DNA of 64,000 nt from Macrobrachium rosenbergii (Eukaryota; Arthropoda; Malacostraca; Decapoda; Palaemonidae): positions 15,828,508-15,892,507 of the forward strand of contig NC_089766.1 in the NCBI RefSeq assembly GCF_040412425.1, given 5' to 3'. The translations under genes and the position numbers were made by a program. Shown piece after piece: positions 1-10,767 of the stretch (position 1 is the stretch's first letter; every line of letters starts with the position of its first letter). The notes beneath the pieces were generated by a model. It was not told the DNA's origin. It saw only the letters and a program-made list of their open reading frames with translations, and searched no databases.

Positions 1-590
1 CTCATCATTGGCGGTTCCAAGAAATATTATGTGTAGGCAGTAACTGGAGAAATTAGCCACTGACCACTCGTGTCAGAAAATGTTTTTAGTATTTATATTT
101 GTTTATTAATGTTTTTATTTTTTAATTATTTGATAGTTAAGACGAACCCATGAGGGTTTCTGTTCACCAATTCAGCGGGCAGTCATCTTTCCTGTTACCT
201 AGACCAAATACTGGCTTGAGAAACTAGCATTGAAAGTTCAGGTGGAATAAGATTTGCATAGCTATGTGACACTATCATCTAGTCTTTTGAGTTCATATGG
301 ATGAGATATTTCATCCCTTTTGCAGGTTTTCTTCAGTGGTTAGGTTTAATGATATTTAGCAATGTGAGTAATTGTACTGTAACAGCGTCCTTTTGCTCTG
401 ATTTTTTGCTCTAGTAGATTTTTACCTAGCTCTTGTCTTTGGTCTTTGGAGTTGGTTGTACAAGTCAACCTGGTAAAATGACAAAGTATCATTCATTTTC
501 ATAATTTTTATAAGTGTTCTGTACTCTGTGACGGTTCCTTGACTTATTAATTTTCTCTTTATTATTCTAGCATCATTTAGGTACTACCAC
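1..590. other. AT-rich non-coding sequence
   Basis: No open frame with recognisable homology, RNA gene or repeat structure is visible here. It is presumably intergenic, or the far upstream intron of SMARCE1. Confidence 0.5.
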
Positions 591-830
591 TTATTTAGAT
601 CTACATTCCACAAAATTCTTCCCTATTTCAAACTCCTTTGAAGTTTTATCTAATTTGACATTTTTCCCCAAAAAAGATACATTGTTCAGTAGGTCGTCTG
701 TCAGCGCTGTGCCTTTGCTGTTTATATATGATCTAATTTTTGAAAATAAGGCATACTTTGAAGATGGGTGTTCAGACGAGATTTTTGTTTTTAAAGGACA
801 AGTTAATATATCAAGTTTTTTAGACCCCAA
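591..830 (-). other. Unrecognised open frame, 79 codons
   Basis: A minus-strand frame beginning MGSKKLDILTCPLK and ending ...KNFVECRSK has a protein-like composition (Lys/Ser/Asp-rich, no low complexity). The sequence upstream of its Met carries two stops. I do not recognise a family; it may be a fragment of a transposon protein. A plus-strand frame over the same bases is its shadow or vice versa. Confidence 0.2.
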
Positions 831-907
831 TCATCAATCACCAGCAAAGGTATCACTCAAAATGGATGCTCTCTGTTTGCATCCATTGTCGTTCTCAGAA
901 TCAGATA

Positions 908-987
908 TTCAAAGTAACAGTAATCTATCAAATATTTTCCAAGGCACTTCAAAGTAACAGTAATCTATCAGATATTTTCCAAGGCAC
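908..987. repeat. Tandem duplication, 40-bp unit x2
   Basis: TTCAAAGTAACAGTAATCTA...TTTTCCAAGGCAC occurs twice head to tail with one mismatch (AAATATTT against AGATATTT). It is a recent local duplication. The sequence from here to 1,370 shows nothing else. Confidence 0.9.
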
Positions 988-1369
988 TTACAGCATGCCT
1001 GTTGGTTCACGTATTGAGCCCTTCTCTTTGATTCACCACAGATATGATCTTTCTGTTACTATAAACCCTGGGCTGAAAGTATCTCATTAGGCATAGATCA
1101 TGACGTCTGCGATTAAAGCTCATGTCCCCTCAGCTTAAAATATGATCTTACCAGCTAAACCATTCTCAATTATCAAGTTATTCATACTTTTTTTTTTTAA
1201 GAATATAGCTAAATCTGGTCTTTTCCTAGGTGCTTTAGGCAATGGTGTTTTGTTCGCCTAATATAATGTACATTTGACTTTTTAACTTCTCACCTCTCAG
1301 CTAAGTGAAGCTGCTGCTCTAGTGTTCGTCGTCCAGATATGTTCCATTTTTTTTTATCCTATTCCATCC

Positions 1370-1370
<1 letters not shown>

Positions 1371-1435
<65 letters not shown>
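1371..1435. repeat. (ATT)n microsatellite
   Basis: About 21 uninterrupted copies of TAT/ATT. Confidence 0.98.
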
Positions 1436-1436
<1 letters not shown>

Positions 1437-1469
1437 ACCAGACCATTATTAAAATAGTTTAACTATGTA

Positions 1470-1600
1470 ATCAGCTCTCAGGTCTGGCCCTAAGAATTTG
1501 AATGAAATGCCAGGTCTAGGCCAGAGGCCAAGCACTGGGACCAAATAAGTTATTCGGTATGGGGATGAATGAGTGAAAATGAAATTAAAAACTGCACAAA
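1470..1600. repeat. Diverged fragment of the SINE-like repeat family S
   Basis: AGGCCAGAGGCCAAGCACTG followed by GGACCAAATAAGTTATTCGG matches, in opposite orientation, the end block of the family S copies at 4.4, 38.5 and 43.4 kb (AGGCCAAAGGCCAAGCACCG, GGACCTATGAGGTCATTCAG). The match fades towards 1,600, so this is an old or truncated copy. Confidence 0.5.
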
Positions 1601-1768
1601 GGAACACGCTCTCATACTGGAACACACTCACACAATAAATACATTTATACTCGTGTTTTCATATATACTCACTAAAATGCAGAATAAATTAAGCAACATT
1701 TTAAATTTTTGTTGTTTTAAAGTTCATCAGACGCCCTAAGGGTTTTCGTATTTTTATTTACTTATTTT

Positions 1769-2872
1769 TTATATTTTATTAATTAAATCACAGTTCCTCA
1801 TGAACATTAAAATCGGAATGACTGAAAATGTAGATTCTGACAAAATTTCCTTCATTGATCTACTTCCAAAATTTGATAATCGTTGCAGGTTATATTTTGG
1901 ACATTCGTGCTTGACTGTGATGATCACTTTGCACTCTGGGCATTCGGGAGGAGGGCCATGTGGACTGTTCATTAAGTGTCCATGTATCAAACGAGTATGG
2001 TCTATTCGAAGACGTGTCAGAATTACTTGTGTGTGTGTGTCTCTCTCATGATGAACTCCATGTTCCAACACAGGATTTTATGTTTCAATTTATTATTTTC
2101 AGGTTCTGCATTCCATATATTTTGCCATTTATTTATAATGATTGTTCTTGTATATCTTATATAGTCACAGTAATAGGGATGTTTACATATGCTCTTGTCA
2201 TGTGGACTGCTTCTTTATCTGCTTTATCAGCCTCTTCATTTCCTTTAATCCTTACATGGCAGGGATCCAACATAACTCAATATTTTTTCCATTATTACAC
2301 AACTTATGGAGTGAAAGCTTAATTTGTTGTACAACATTATTTTTTGGATTGTAACTTTGAATGGCTTCTATAGCGCTTCTGGAGTCGTTATAAATCACAA
2401 AATTATTGAATGAGGCTTCTTTAATTATTTTTATGGTTGATGCTATTGCACATAACTCAGCTGTAAATCTTGGGGCATTATCTGGTTGAGATAACTGATA
2501 CGTTTTGTCTTAGGATACAGCAGCATATCCCACTCCGTATTGTGACTTAGATCCGTCGGTGTATATTGCGTAATGTGGACCTTTTCGGATTATATGTTCT
2601 ACTGTGTGTTGTCTATGGTGTTCTAGGGTATATGAATAACTTTTTGATAAATATTTTAAGTGTGTACAAATTCTTATTTTATTCATTGTCCAAGGAGGTA
2701 ATTTTACTATTAAAGGTAATTGTATATTTATATTTTGTGACTCAATCTTTTAGCTCTAATGGGGAAAGGAGGTGGATGATTGTTTATAAATGCATCTCTT
2801 AAACCAAATCATTTTTTGGATGGACAGTCATTTGTCTGAATTCTCAGAGCACTCTTCAGTGTTACTAGCTCT

Positions 2873-2941
<69 letters not shown>

Positions 2942-3190
2942 ACCACATTCAACTTATAAAGATGACTTTGGTGATGACCTAAGGACTCCTGAACATATTC
3001 TAAGGCCTTCATTTTGAACTGGGTCTAACGTTTTCAGCGTTGCGCCTGATGCCGAGCCAAATATTTCGCATCCATAATATCAATGATAGGCAGCACTGTT
3101 GCTTTATACAGTACAGTAAGGGTATGTCTACCTGCTCCCCAAGTAGTATTCGATAGTTTTTAATTAGATTTAATCCATTTATGTTACTTT
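1769..3190 (-). pseudogene. LINE ORF2 remnant: RT thumb, RNase H, zinc-knuckle tail
   Basis: Read on the minus strand, the pieces are: LSNTTWGAGRHTLTVLYKA then, after a one-base shift, DYGCEIFGSASGATLKTLDP; RNase H with YTDGSKSQYGVGYAA (first Asp), RFTAELCAIA (Glu) and IYNDSRSAIEAI (second Asp); then LTRLRIDHTRLIHGHLM, PPPECPECKVIITVKHECPK, the Cys/His tail that ends I and Jockey-type ORF2 proteins. A stop follows GYAAVS within RNase H. The tail stops near 1,769. In a live element this protein nicks the target, reverse transcribes the RNA and removes it. All three RNase H acidic residues are still visible, so decay is moderate. Confidence 0.85.
2878..2938. repeat. (GA)n microsatellite
   Basis: About 30 uninterrupted GA units inside the LINE remnant. 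They create spurious Arg-Glu and Leu-Ser frames on the two strands. Confidence 0.98.
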
Positions 3191-3254
3191 CACAGTTAGG
3201 GTCCACTGGGGATTTACACTTGAAGAAAAAGCATCACACGTGGTCTGAATTGAT

Positions 3255-3257
<3 letters not shown>

Positions 3258-3336
<79 letters not shown>
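3258..3336. repeat. (AT)n microsatellite
   Basis: About 39 uninterrupted AT units directly beyond the 5' truncation point of the LINE. Confidence 0.98.
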
Positions 3337-3340
<4 letters not shown>

Positions 3341-3577
3341 GTGTGCTATTTTATTGCTAATTGTACTTCTAGATTCCAGTACCTATCCTTCCTCGTGAAG
3401 ATACCCTATTGGTTCATCGTGCTCTAAAGAAAGGCTATCTTCAAACACGGAAACTGCCTTCTTATTGCTTCTTCACACTTAGCTTCTACTTTTTTTAACA
3501 CTTTGTATTAATTCGCATCCAGATCAGCAATACTGTACATAAAACAAAAGCACTACTTTGTTTAGGGCATCACTCTA

Positions 3578-4313
3578 AAGGCTTTTTTCTCCTCTGGATT
3601 AGTGGCTTCTTCCCATCTGGATTAGTGGCTTTTTCCAATCTGGATTGGTGGTTTTTCCCCATCTGGATTAGTGGTTTTTCCCATCTGGATTGTGGTTTTT
3701 TCCCATCGGGATTGGTAGCTTTTTCCAATCTGGATTGGTGCCTTTTTCCCATCTGGATTAGTGGCTTCTTTCCATCTAGATTGGTGGCTTTTTCCCATCA
3801 GGGTTGGTAGCTTTTTCCAATCTGGATTGGTGGGTTTTCCCCATCTGGATTAATGGCTTTTCCCATCTGGATTAGTGGCTTCTTCCCATCATGATTGGTA
3901 GCTTTTCCCCATCAGGATTGGTAGCTTTTTCCAATCTAGATTAGTGGCTTTTCCCCATCTGGATTAATGGCTTTTTCCCATTTGGAATGGTGGCTTTTTC
4001 CCATCTGGATTGGTGGCTTTTTCCCATCTGGATTGGTGCCTTTTTCCCATCTGAATTAGTGGCTTTTTCCCATCTGGATTGGTGGCTTTTTCCCATCTGT
4101 ATTAGTGGCTTTTTCCCATCTGGATTGGTGGATTTTCTCATCTGGATTAGTGGCGTTTTCCCATCTGGATTGGTGGATTTTCTCATCTGGATTAGTGGCT
4201 TTTTCCCATCTGGATTGGTGGATTTTCCCATCTGGATTAGTGGCTTTTTCCCATCTGGATTAGTGGATTTTCTCATCTGGATTAGTGGCTTTTTCCCATC
4301 TGGAATAGTGGCA
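3578..4313. repeat. 23-bp minisatellite, about 31 copies
   Basis: The unit is close to GGATTAGTGGCTTTTTCCCATCT, given here in words as GGATT(A/G)GTGG followed by CTTTTTCCCATCT. Copies vary at a few positions (GATTTTCTCATCT, CTTTTTCCAATCT) and differ by a base or two in length, with higher-order pairs near 4,120-4,290. Because 23 is not a multiple of three, three units give a 23-residue period, producing long repetitive frames on both strands (131 codons minus, 120 codons plus). These have no independent support as genes. Confidence 0.95.
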
Positions 4314-4427
4314 CCTGTCAATTTACATTGTCCCATATGTTTTCCTTAGTTGTTCAGATGGTCTTTCTATCGGTGCTGCACTGGTGACCATCAGTGAATT
4401 TCAGTTGCCATTTACAAGAGCTCCTCC

Positions 4428-4703
4428 TCAGCGCACATCACACGGCGCACTGTAGATATTACTTAAGGTTCTTTGTAGTATCCTTTCGGCCGCTAGCTGC
4501 AACTCCTTTCATTCCTTTTACTGTACCCCTGTTCATATTCCCTTTCTTTTTTCTTGATATCCACCCTCTCCTAACAGTTGTTTTATAGTGCAACTGCGAG
4601 GTTTTCCTCCCATTACACCTTTCAAACATTTCTACTCTCAATTTCCCTTTCAGCTCAGAATGACCATATAGGTCCCTGTGCTTGGCCTAAATTCTATATT
4701 CCA
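4428..4703. repeat. SINE-like repeat family S, copy 1
   Basis: About 270 bp shared with 38,451-38,718 and 43,428-43,691. Shared blocks in order: TATTACTTAAGGTTCTTTG, CCGCTAGCTGCAACTC, CCACCCTCTCCTAACAGTTG, ATAGTGCAACTGCGAGGTTT, and GGTCCCTGTGCTTGGCC with an ATTCTATATTCC end. No RNA polymerase III promoter boxes were identified with confidence and the orientation is unknown. Confidence 0.85.
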
Positions 4704-4709
4704 TACACG

Positions 4710-5647
4710 AGCTCCTTTGACTACCAACCACAGTCCAAAAATCAATGCTTAAAATCTTGCAATAGGCCTTAGGAAGCTGGTGTGAACAGCAATGAGCCCG
4801 GGAAGCCATCAGAGTGAGATAGTAAGTATATCAGCGCCCTTCAGAAAATGAAAATATTTTTAAAGTGGTTTCTTTTGTGTATATCTTGTTTTAGCTCTAG
4901 TTAGGAAAACTTGCCTGTACCTGATTTCTCGTTTGTTTGGTGTATCCTGTTGTTTTCAATTATCATGGACAAGCTTTATTTTTCGCCACCAGTGTAAAAA
5001 CATTTCTTTTGCTGTGTCAGTTTACATCGGTGTTACAGTTCGCCTTATTCAAGATTCCATTCTTGAGTCCTCTCTATCGAAGGAGGATATTTGGGATGAG
5101 GTTGCTATCCTCAGAGCCCATGCTTCCACAAGTTGCTGCTTGTCATTCATAGATTGCCAACCCATTCAAGTATTAACCAGACCCAACGAGTTTAAGCTTC
5201 ATTGAGGGAAAACCAACAGTATAGCGCACATTTCTCTGGGTGGCTTTCACTGAGGGTCATCATTTGATCACCATGAAAGTTTTGAAGAACTTTTTTATTC
5301 GATTTCCAGACTTTATTCCTTAAAGATTTAAGTCTGACAGCCTCATAGTTGCTCATCACTCACGATGCAAAGTTCTATAGCTAAATATAATTTCTTTCTG
5401 GCAATTAGTGTGCATCAAAACTTTGGATGCAATGGCTGGCAAAAATAGCAATAATCTAAACATCCCTAGAAATTCAGTTATTCTTAGTTTTACATGGACC
5501 AAAATAGAATATATAAATCTATAATACTGTTCTATATTTGGCTAAAGTTATTTGTGGCAAAATGTAGCAATTTTTAATTTCTGCTAACTTCATTGTGTAA
5601 TTTTGACCTTTTATTTTTGCTGTTTTGCTTTTCTTTAATAGTGATGC
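4710..5647. other. Non-coding sequence between the repeat S copy and the Gypsy element
   Basis: Short open frames at 4,933-5,205 show no recognisable homology. No other structure was seen. Confidence 0.4.
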
Positions 5648-5947
5648 TGTGAGGACAAGAAAGGTCAACTGGGTATTAACTTATTTATTACCTGAGCGCA
5701 GGTATACATGGCAAGCGTGGTGCACTCCGGTGAGACCCGCACTCTGAGCAATTTGTGTTTGTTGACAGACAAACAAATGGCAGTTTTTAGAGACATAATA
5801 AATGTACAATGATGAAATAATTTACATATCGGCGGAAAGGCCAGAAAATTCTACACATGAATATTTACATGAGAGTCTTGACATATTAAGAAATGCAATG
5901 CATGACGTGATTGATGCGAAAACAAAGAGACATCTGATGTCTTTACA
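5648..5947 (-). repeat. 3' LTR of the Gypsy element
   Basis: A 300-bp LTR, TGTGAGGACAAG...CTTTACA, colinear with 10,256-10,767 except for the insertion there and a small indel around 5,730. Just inside it on the minus strand is a purine-rich run GGGTGGGGAG (about 5,955-5,964), in the position of a polypurine tract. Confidence 0.92.
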
Positions 5948-6029
5948 AGTACTCCCCACCCAAGATAATAATTACAAAAATAATGATTGGAAGATATCTG
6001 AAGAAAAATCACGGAATCACTTTGGGAGC

Positions 6030-7281
6030 AGGAGCCGGCCCCGAGTTCTTGATGTCTGTGGACGTAGGGCGGCTTCGACTGCTGAATCGCCTGTCAGCTT
6101 AGCTGAGCAGATGACCTCCTTAATGCGGCCCTTGGGATGTCCTCGACCCTGTTTTGGGATGGCGACGGGATCATCTGCAGCCACGTTTTGTGGAGGAATT
6201 CTGGAGCGCCTGCTGGTTTCCTCTCATGTTTCGCTGTCTAACAGGAAAGCTGGTTTCAGCCGGTCAACAGAAACCAAGTCTTCACGCCTGTGGATGTTGA
6301 TGAGATAGGCCTTGGATGATCTGCTGACGACATGGTCAAGGGTAGGTGGTGGGCGTCAATCCTGATGAAGACATGGGTGCAGGTATCCAGGCCCCCAGGG
6401 CTGTAGATGTGGGTCCTGTCCGTGAAAGTCTTTCAGCAGGGCACGAACTTGTGTGCCACTTCCTGCAGCCTTGGAAGGGAGGTATCTGTGTCATTCGGCC
6501 GCCGTGGGGAAGAACCCTCCTGGAACGGCTAGTGTTTCGCCATAGACTTTCTCTGTGGGAGATTCGTCACCGCCTGCCCTTTGTGCGGTGTGGAGACCCA
6601 GCAGGACCCAGTGGAGCTGGGCCTTCCAGTTGTCGTCGATACAGCATGCCATCAGAGCTGCCTTCAAGGAATGGTGGGCCCTTTCCACCATGCTGTTGGC
6701 TGTGGGGTTATATGCCATCATACTGTGGAGAGTTGTCCCCATCAGGCGTGCCAGGGTGACCCAGAGCTCCGACAAGAATGCTGGGCCCCTGTCCACAGTT
6801 ATGCTGTCAGGCACACTGAAACGGCTGATCCAACTCAACAGGAGTGCATCTGCACAGGTGCTCGTTGATGCTTCCGTCATGGGGGTTGCTTCTGGCCACC
6901 GTGTGGAACGGTTTGTGACCGTCAGGAGGTATCTGGCAGCCCCTGATTGCGGCAGAGGACCTACGACATCTACATGGATGTGACCGAAGTGCCGACATGG
7001 TTGAGGGAATTCTCTGGTGCCTGATTCTGTGTGCCAGGTGACTTTACTTGTTTGGCACGGTATGCAGTTCTTCGCCCGCTGCCAAAGGTCCTTCCTGATA
7101 CTGTGCCACATGACTTCTCTGTCTTCAGGCGTGCCGTTGTTTGGCCTGATGGATGGGATAGGCTGTGGATGACATTGAACATCTGCTTTCTCCTGGAAGC
7201 GGGTATCAGGGGGCGCGGGCGGCCAGTGCTGGTGTCCAGAGAAGTGTTGAACTGGATCCTCCTATCGGCATGCCTTCCCAT
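6030..7281 (-). pseudogene. Gypsy pol remnant: integrase and C-terminal module
   Basis: A zinc-binding start is visible as HSLSHPSGQTTARL followed, in the next frame, by WHSIRKDLWQRAKNCIPCQT (the HH-CC pattern). The catalytic core follows in the 6,491-7,111 frame: HIHVDVVGPLP (first Asp), TVDRGPAFLS (second Asp) and NSMVERAHHSLKAAL (Glu), so the DDE residues are intact. Beyond the stop at 6,491 the minus strand still encodes the tail AYLINIHRREDLVSVDRLKP at about 6,308-6,246, the chromatin-facing C-terminal module of Gypsy integrases. Stops and frameshifts lie at about 6,960-7,110 and 6,490. Confidence 0.9.
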
Positions 7282-9014
7282 CTCAGTGCAGTGAGTGCCA
7301 TGCAGTAGGCTACTGTTTCCGGGTCTGCAGCTGTTCCTTCGCCAGGTCCTCGTAGTCTATGCCACGGTGGACAGAATTTATCTCGACCCTTGATAGGGTG
7401 TTGGCTACTGGGTTCTTCCTGCCAGGCATCTCCCGCCTTCGTGAACGTATGTACTAAAGGCTTGTGGTCTGTGAGGATGGTACAAGGGGTGCCGTCCAAG
7501 AGGTACTTGAAGTGCCTCACGGCTTGGTAGATTGCCAGCAGCTCCCTGTTGAATGTGTTGTAGTGGGTCTCCGGTGGTGTTAACTTGTGACTGAAGGAGG
7601 CCAGCGGACGTGGGGAGCCTTCTAACACCTGCTCCAGCACCGCCCTGCAAGCAATGTTGCTGGTGTCAGTGGTAAGTCTCAGGGAGGCGGTGGGGTCGTG
7701 ATGTGTTAATGTGGTGGCTTTGGCAAGGGCTGCCTTCATCTGCTCAAATGCCAGTTGTTGCAGAGCTGCCCACGCCAGTGCTTTTGGCTTCCCCTTCAGG
7801 ACTGTGGTCAGGGGATACATGATGCAGGTGACATCTGGTATGAAACGGCGGTAATAGTTGACCATGCAGAGGAACTCCTGCAGGGACTTGATGGTTTTTG
7901 GCATTGGGAACTTCTTTACTGTGTCCACCTTGGAAGGCCATGGGGCAGACACCTGCCGGGGAGATCTCATGGCCCAGGAAGTCTGCCTTTTCTGCTCCGA
8001 AGATACACTTGTCGAACCTGACAACCAAACTGTTCTCCTGCAGGTGCTTCAGCACTGCCCAAACGTGCTGGACGTGGCACAGGTGTTCCTCCGGGGACCT
8101 GGAGAAGATCAAGATGTTGTCTACGTAGCAAACGCAAAAAGGTAGGTCCCCCAAGATGGTGTCCATAAGGTGTTGGAATGTGGCCCCGGTGTTCCTGAGG
8201 CTGAGGGTGGAGAGTATGAGAAGGCATGTGTTCCAAATGGCGTGATGATGGCTGTCTTTGGAACGTCGTTGGGGTGCACTGGTACCTGAAAATAAGACTT
8301 GAGTAAATCCACTTTTGTAAATATTTTGGCCCCATGCAGGGCGCCTGTTAGGTCCTGCATGTTCGGTCAAGGGATATGTGGTTTAGTGTCGTTAAGGGGT
8401 GTTCAGGTTTAGCCTCGATAGTCCCACAGGACCTCCAGGAGCTGGTTTCTTTACCTTGTGGAGGGGGACGCCCACAGGCTCGATGCCTTCCTGCAGATGC
8501 CCATCCATTCCATCTCGGCGAAGGCCCATTTAGCATCTTGGAGTTTTCTGGGTGGCAAGCGCTGAAATTTGGCGTGTGTTGGCGGGCCTGTCGTGGTGAT
8601 ATGGTGATGGATGCCGTGTTTGGCCTGGACTCCCAGCAACTGACGCAGTTCTGGCTTGAAGACATTTGGGAACTCGTGGAGGAGGGTGCTGTACTTGTTC
8701 GAAGAGATGGAGCAGACAACGGGCATTCCCAGCCTGGTGGAGAGATGTCGGGAGTGGCAGGTTCCGGTATCCAGCAGGAGTTTTCGGCCGATGTCTACCA
8801 GAAGTCTGTGGTGTGCGAGGAGATCGGTGCCCAGGAGAGGGAACTTGACATCCGGGATGACGAAGGGCCAACCATATTTACAGCCCAGGATGGATATTTT
8901 GCCGGTCAAAGTTCTGTAGCAGTGGATGGGGCTTCCATTTGCTGCCACCTGTGCAGTTGTGGCGCTGGATGTGCAGTCGCGGTCCTCTCTCAACGATGGA
9001 AACACCAATTCCAT
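7206..9014 (-). pseudogene. Gypsy pol remnant: protease, reverse transcriptase, RNase H
   Basis: The minus strand gives a degraded protease segment near 9,000-8,850, then the RT entry ITTTGPPTHAKFQRLPPRKL and AEMEWMGICRKASS, RT fingers/palm GAKIFTKVDLLKSYFQVPVH (motif A Asp in KVDL), and YVDNILIFSRS as motif C. The last is YVDN in place of YVDD, so the second catalytic Asp is Asn. Then come FLGHEISPAGV, LQEFLCMVNYYRRFIP, and RNase H with LTTDTSNIA, HYNTFNRELLAIYQAVRHFK and ILTDHKPL. Frames change at about 8,350 and 8,000. The motif C change alone should abolish polymerase activity. Confidence 0.9.
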
Positions 9015-9088
9015 CCCCCTGTGTCTACCAGCATCTGTCGTTTCGGTATGGCATGTTGTGGAGGAAGAATCCTACTGGCCGGGAGTCT

Positions 9089-9915
9089 TTAAGGTTTGCG
9101 GCCACTGCTGTTACTTGTGGCCGCTTTTCTCGTTTTATTGTAAAAGAACAAGGGGGTTCTGCAATTCCTGGCGGTGCTTCCGAACCTCCGATGGAAGTAA
9201 CACCAGGCTGGATTTGTCCATGTCCTCTGCTGCTGTGGCGGTGCCTTCCTCCTGTACACCGCGTTCATATCCTCTGCCTCATCTTCTTCTGTTACCAGGT
9301 TACAGGCTGCGGGTATTGCAGTGTGTTTGGAGGCCTTGGTGGCCTCATGGAGTTTGTGTGTGACGTTCACCAATTCGTCTATTGAAAGGGCGTCTGCATC
9401 CGTGATTTGTCCCCCACCTCCTGCAGAAGGTGCCGCAGGAATATTTCTCACGACAAGCTGATCTCCTTCCTCTGGCCATCCGCATCGACCCCCTCCAGCA
9501 TCAGGAGACCTTGGAGTTCGTCCCAGGCGTCCCTGGGTGATGCGACCCCTAGAGGCTGGGTCATCAGGTCAAGGGCGTGTTGGGCTCTCTCTGGGACGGG
9601 CATGGAGTATGTTTCGATGAGCTTGTCTTGCAGGTCTCAGTACTTGACTTTGCCTAGCTGCAAGTCCAACCATGGGGTGATTTTGTTGAAGACCTCCTCC
9701 GGTAGGGTTGTCATGGTTACGTTCGACTTGGTCTCTTCATCTGTAATTTTCGCCACCCGGAAATGGACATCTGTCCACAGAAACCAGGATGCTGTGTTTT
9801 GTTGCAAGAACAGAGGGAGTTTTATCGCCTGGCTTATTGCTGCCTTCGAAGGCGAGAGAGGGATACAGAGGCTCTGTGCATCCTTGGAATGACTTTTTAC
9901 CTCAGTGTCTGACAT
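9089..9915 (-). pseudogene. Gypsy gag remnant (capsid and zinc knuckle)
   Basis: The minus-strand frame starts at 9,915 (MSDTEVKSHSKDAQSL), reads through a capsid-like region (LPLFLQQNTASWFLWTDVHF, typical of arthropod Gypsy gag) and a stop at 9,637. It continues in other frames as YSMPVPERAQHALDLM and DAWDELQGLLMLEG. The piece at 9,089-9,451 ends in the knuckle CYFHRRFGSTARNC, with C-x2-H-x(n)-C spacing. The knuckle would bind genomic RNA in the particle. The start lies about 340 bp inside the 5' LTR, a normal leader length. At least two frameshifts or stops break the gene. Confidence 0.85.
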
Positions 9916-10235
9916 TCTTCCTCACACCAAAACGCGAAATACGCGCCGTATTTAGTCCATTAATGGTGTTTGGGGCTCATCAGAAATCAAAACTATATGC
10001 CGTGTGGTTCTGTTAATGACTTCTGAGTACGGTCGACGTGAATTGTAAATGGCGGGGCTAAACTGTTTGAGCACGCCAGAATGTGCCCAAAGGGGTATGC
10101 CATAGTTATTCTGTTAGTGGCGTGGGTGTTCTCCAAGGAAGGAGCTTTCATAGTCCTAGACTTTTGTCACCGTGTGGTTCCGTTAAAGGCTCTCTGAAGG
10201 TAAAGTGGCCGTAGCCAAAACCGCTGTGTTTACCG

Positions 10236-10253
10236 TCACTCCTCGGGTCACCA
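10236..10253 (-). other. Probable primer binding site (tRNA-Trp-like)
   Basis: Two bases inside the 5' LTR the minus strand reads TGGTGACCCGAGGAGTGA. Its first nine bases match the 3' end of an animal tRNA-Trp (…GGGTCA-CCA), the primer known for CsRN1-type Gypsy elements; the rest is diverged. Assignment to tRNA-Trp is an inference. Confidence 0.55.
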
Positions 10254-10255
10254 GT

Positions 10256-10767
10256 TGTGAGGACAAGAAAGGTCAACTGGGTATTAACTTATTTATTATG
10301 TTGTTGTTGTTTCAGATTTAGCTGGTCTTGTGCCAGCATGGGCTCTTGTTCCTAGAGCAGCCTGTAACTCTATGTTGATGATGAGTCTGTAAGATGGGTA
10401 GGTTAGATGAAAACTTTATTATAATGCATGAAAGTGATTTTGGTGGGGGTGTTATTTATTAACTCTGCTCAGAGCAGCCCGTAAGTTATTTATTAACTGA
10501 GCACAGGTATACATGGCAGAGTGCGGACGGAAACGTGGTGCCCCGACCTCCGATCGCCGTGGCCCATACTGAGTAATTTGAGTTTGTTGACAGACGAACA
10601 AATGGCAGTTTTGAGGGACATAATAAATGTACAATGATGGAATACATATCGGCGGAAAGGCCAGAAAATTCTACACATGAATATTTACTTGAGAATCTTG
10701 ACATATTAAGAAATGCAATGCATGACGTGATTGATGCGAAAACGAAGAGACGTCTGACGTCTTTACA
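10256..10767 (-). repeat. 5' LTR of the Gypsy element, with an insertion
   Basis: The LTR matches 5,648-5,947 but carries roughly 190-210 extra bases after position 10,298. Without them the two LTRs would be about equal in length. Remaining differences, such as ACATATCGGCGG against AATAATTTACATATCGGCGG, show the element is not recent. Confidence 0.92.
10299..10483 (-). mobile_element. SINE-like insertion inside the 5' LTR
   Basis: An insertion absent from the other LTR begins TGTTGTTGTTGTTTCAG, so on the minus strand it ends in an (AAC)n-type tail. It is flanked by ACTTATTTATTA (10,287-10,298) and AGTTATTTATTA (10,484-10,495), a likely 12-bp target duplication with one mismatch. A further TTATTTATTAACT at 10,452 makes the far border uncertain by about 32 bp. 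Tail and long duplication are as expected for a SINE moved by LINE machinery. Confidence 0.65.

Larger units (their letters stand above)
1700..3225 (-). mobile_element. 5'-truncated I-type non-LTR retrotransposon (LINE)
   Basis: The minus strand carries the 3' part of ORF2. It runs through an RT thumb/connection block (SNTTWGAGRHTLTVLYKA, about 3,160-3,090), an RNase H domain (about 2,570-2,170) and a cysteine/histidine tail (1,769-2,071). No 5' half is present: the element ends at about 3,225, next to an (AT)n tract. Copies cut short at the 5' end are usual for target-primed reverse transcription. At least one frameshift, an in-frame stop in RNase H and an (AG)n expansion at 2,878-2,938 show it is dead. 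An RNase H after RT together with the C..C...H..C tail points to the I superfamily; the exact clade is not settled. Confidence 0.85.
5648..10767 (-). mobile_element. Gypsy (CsRN1-like) LTR retrotransposon, minus strand
   Basis: Two LTRs bracket a gag-pol region coding on the minus strand. Both LTRs begin TGTGAGGACAAG and end CTTTACA on the plus strand (TG...CA). ATGC precedes the left LTR (5,644-5,647) and follows the right one (10,768-10,771), a 4-bp target duplication. Order on the minus strand is gag, protease, reverse transcriptase, RNase H, integrase, the Gypsy order. The gag zinc knuckle WCYFHRRFG and a tRNA-Trp-like primer site starting TGGTGACCC both suggest the CsRN1 lineage. Frameshifts and stops run through all domains, so it is an inactive copy. 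It lies antisense to and upstream of the SMARCE1 coding start. Confidence 0.92.

Noticed and set aside
2790..3017. Protein with an Arg-Glu repeat
   Set aside because: The frame is only the translation of the (GA)n microsatellite within a dead LINE; the same holds for the (CT)n frame at 53,718-53,927.
3578..4313. CRISPR-like array or real repeat protein
   Set aside because: Units are contiguous 23-mers without spacers, and the frames arise on both strands from the repeat itself.
6555..6983. Plus-strand frames across the Gypsy and LINE regions as genes
   Set aside because: They are antisense shadows of the minus-strand integrase and related domains.
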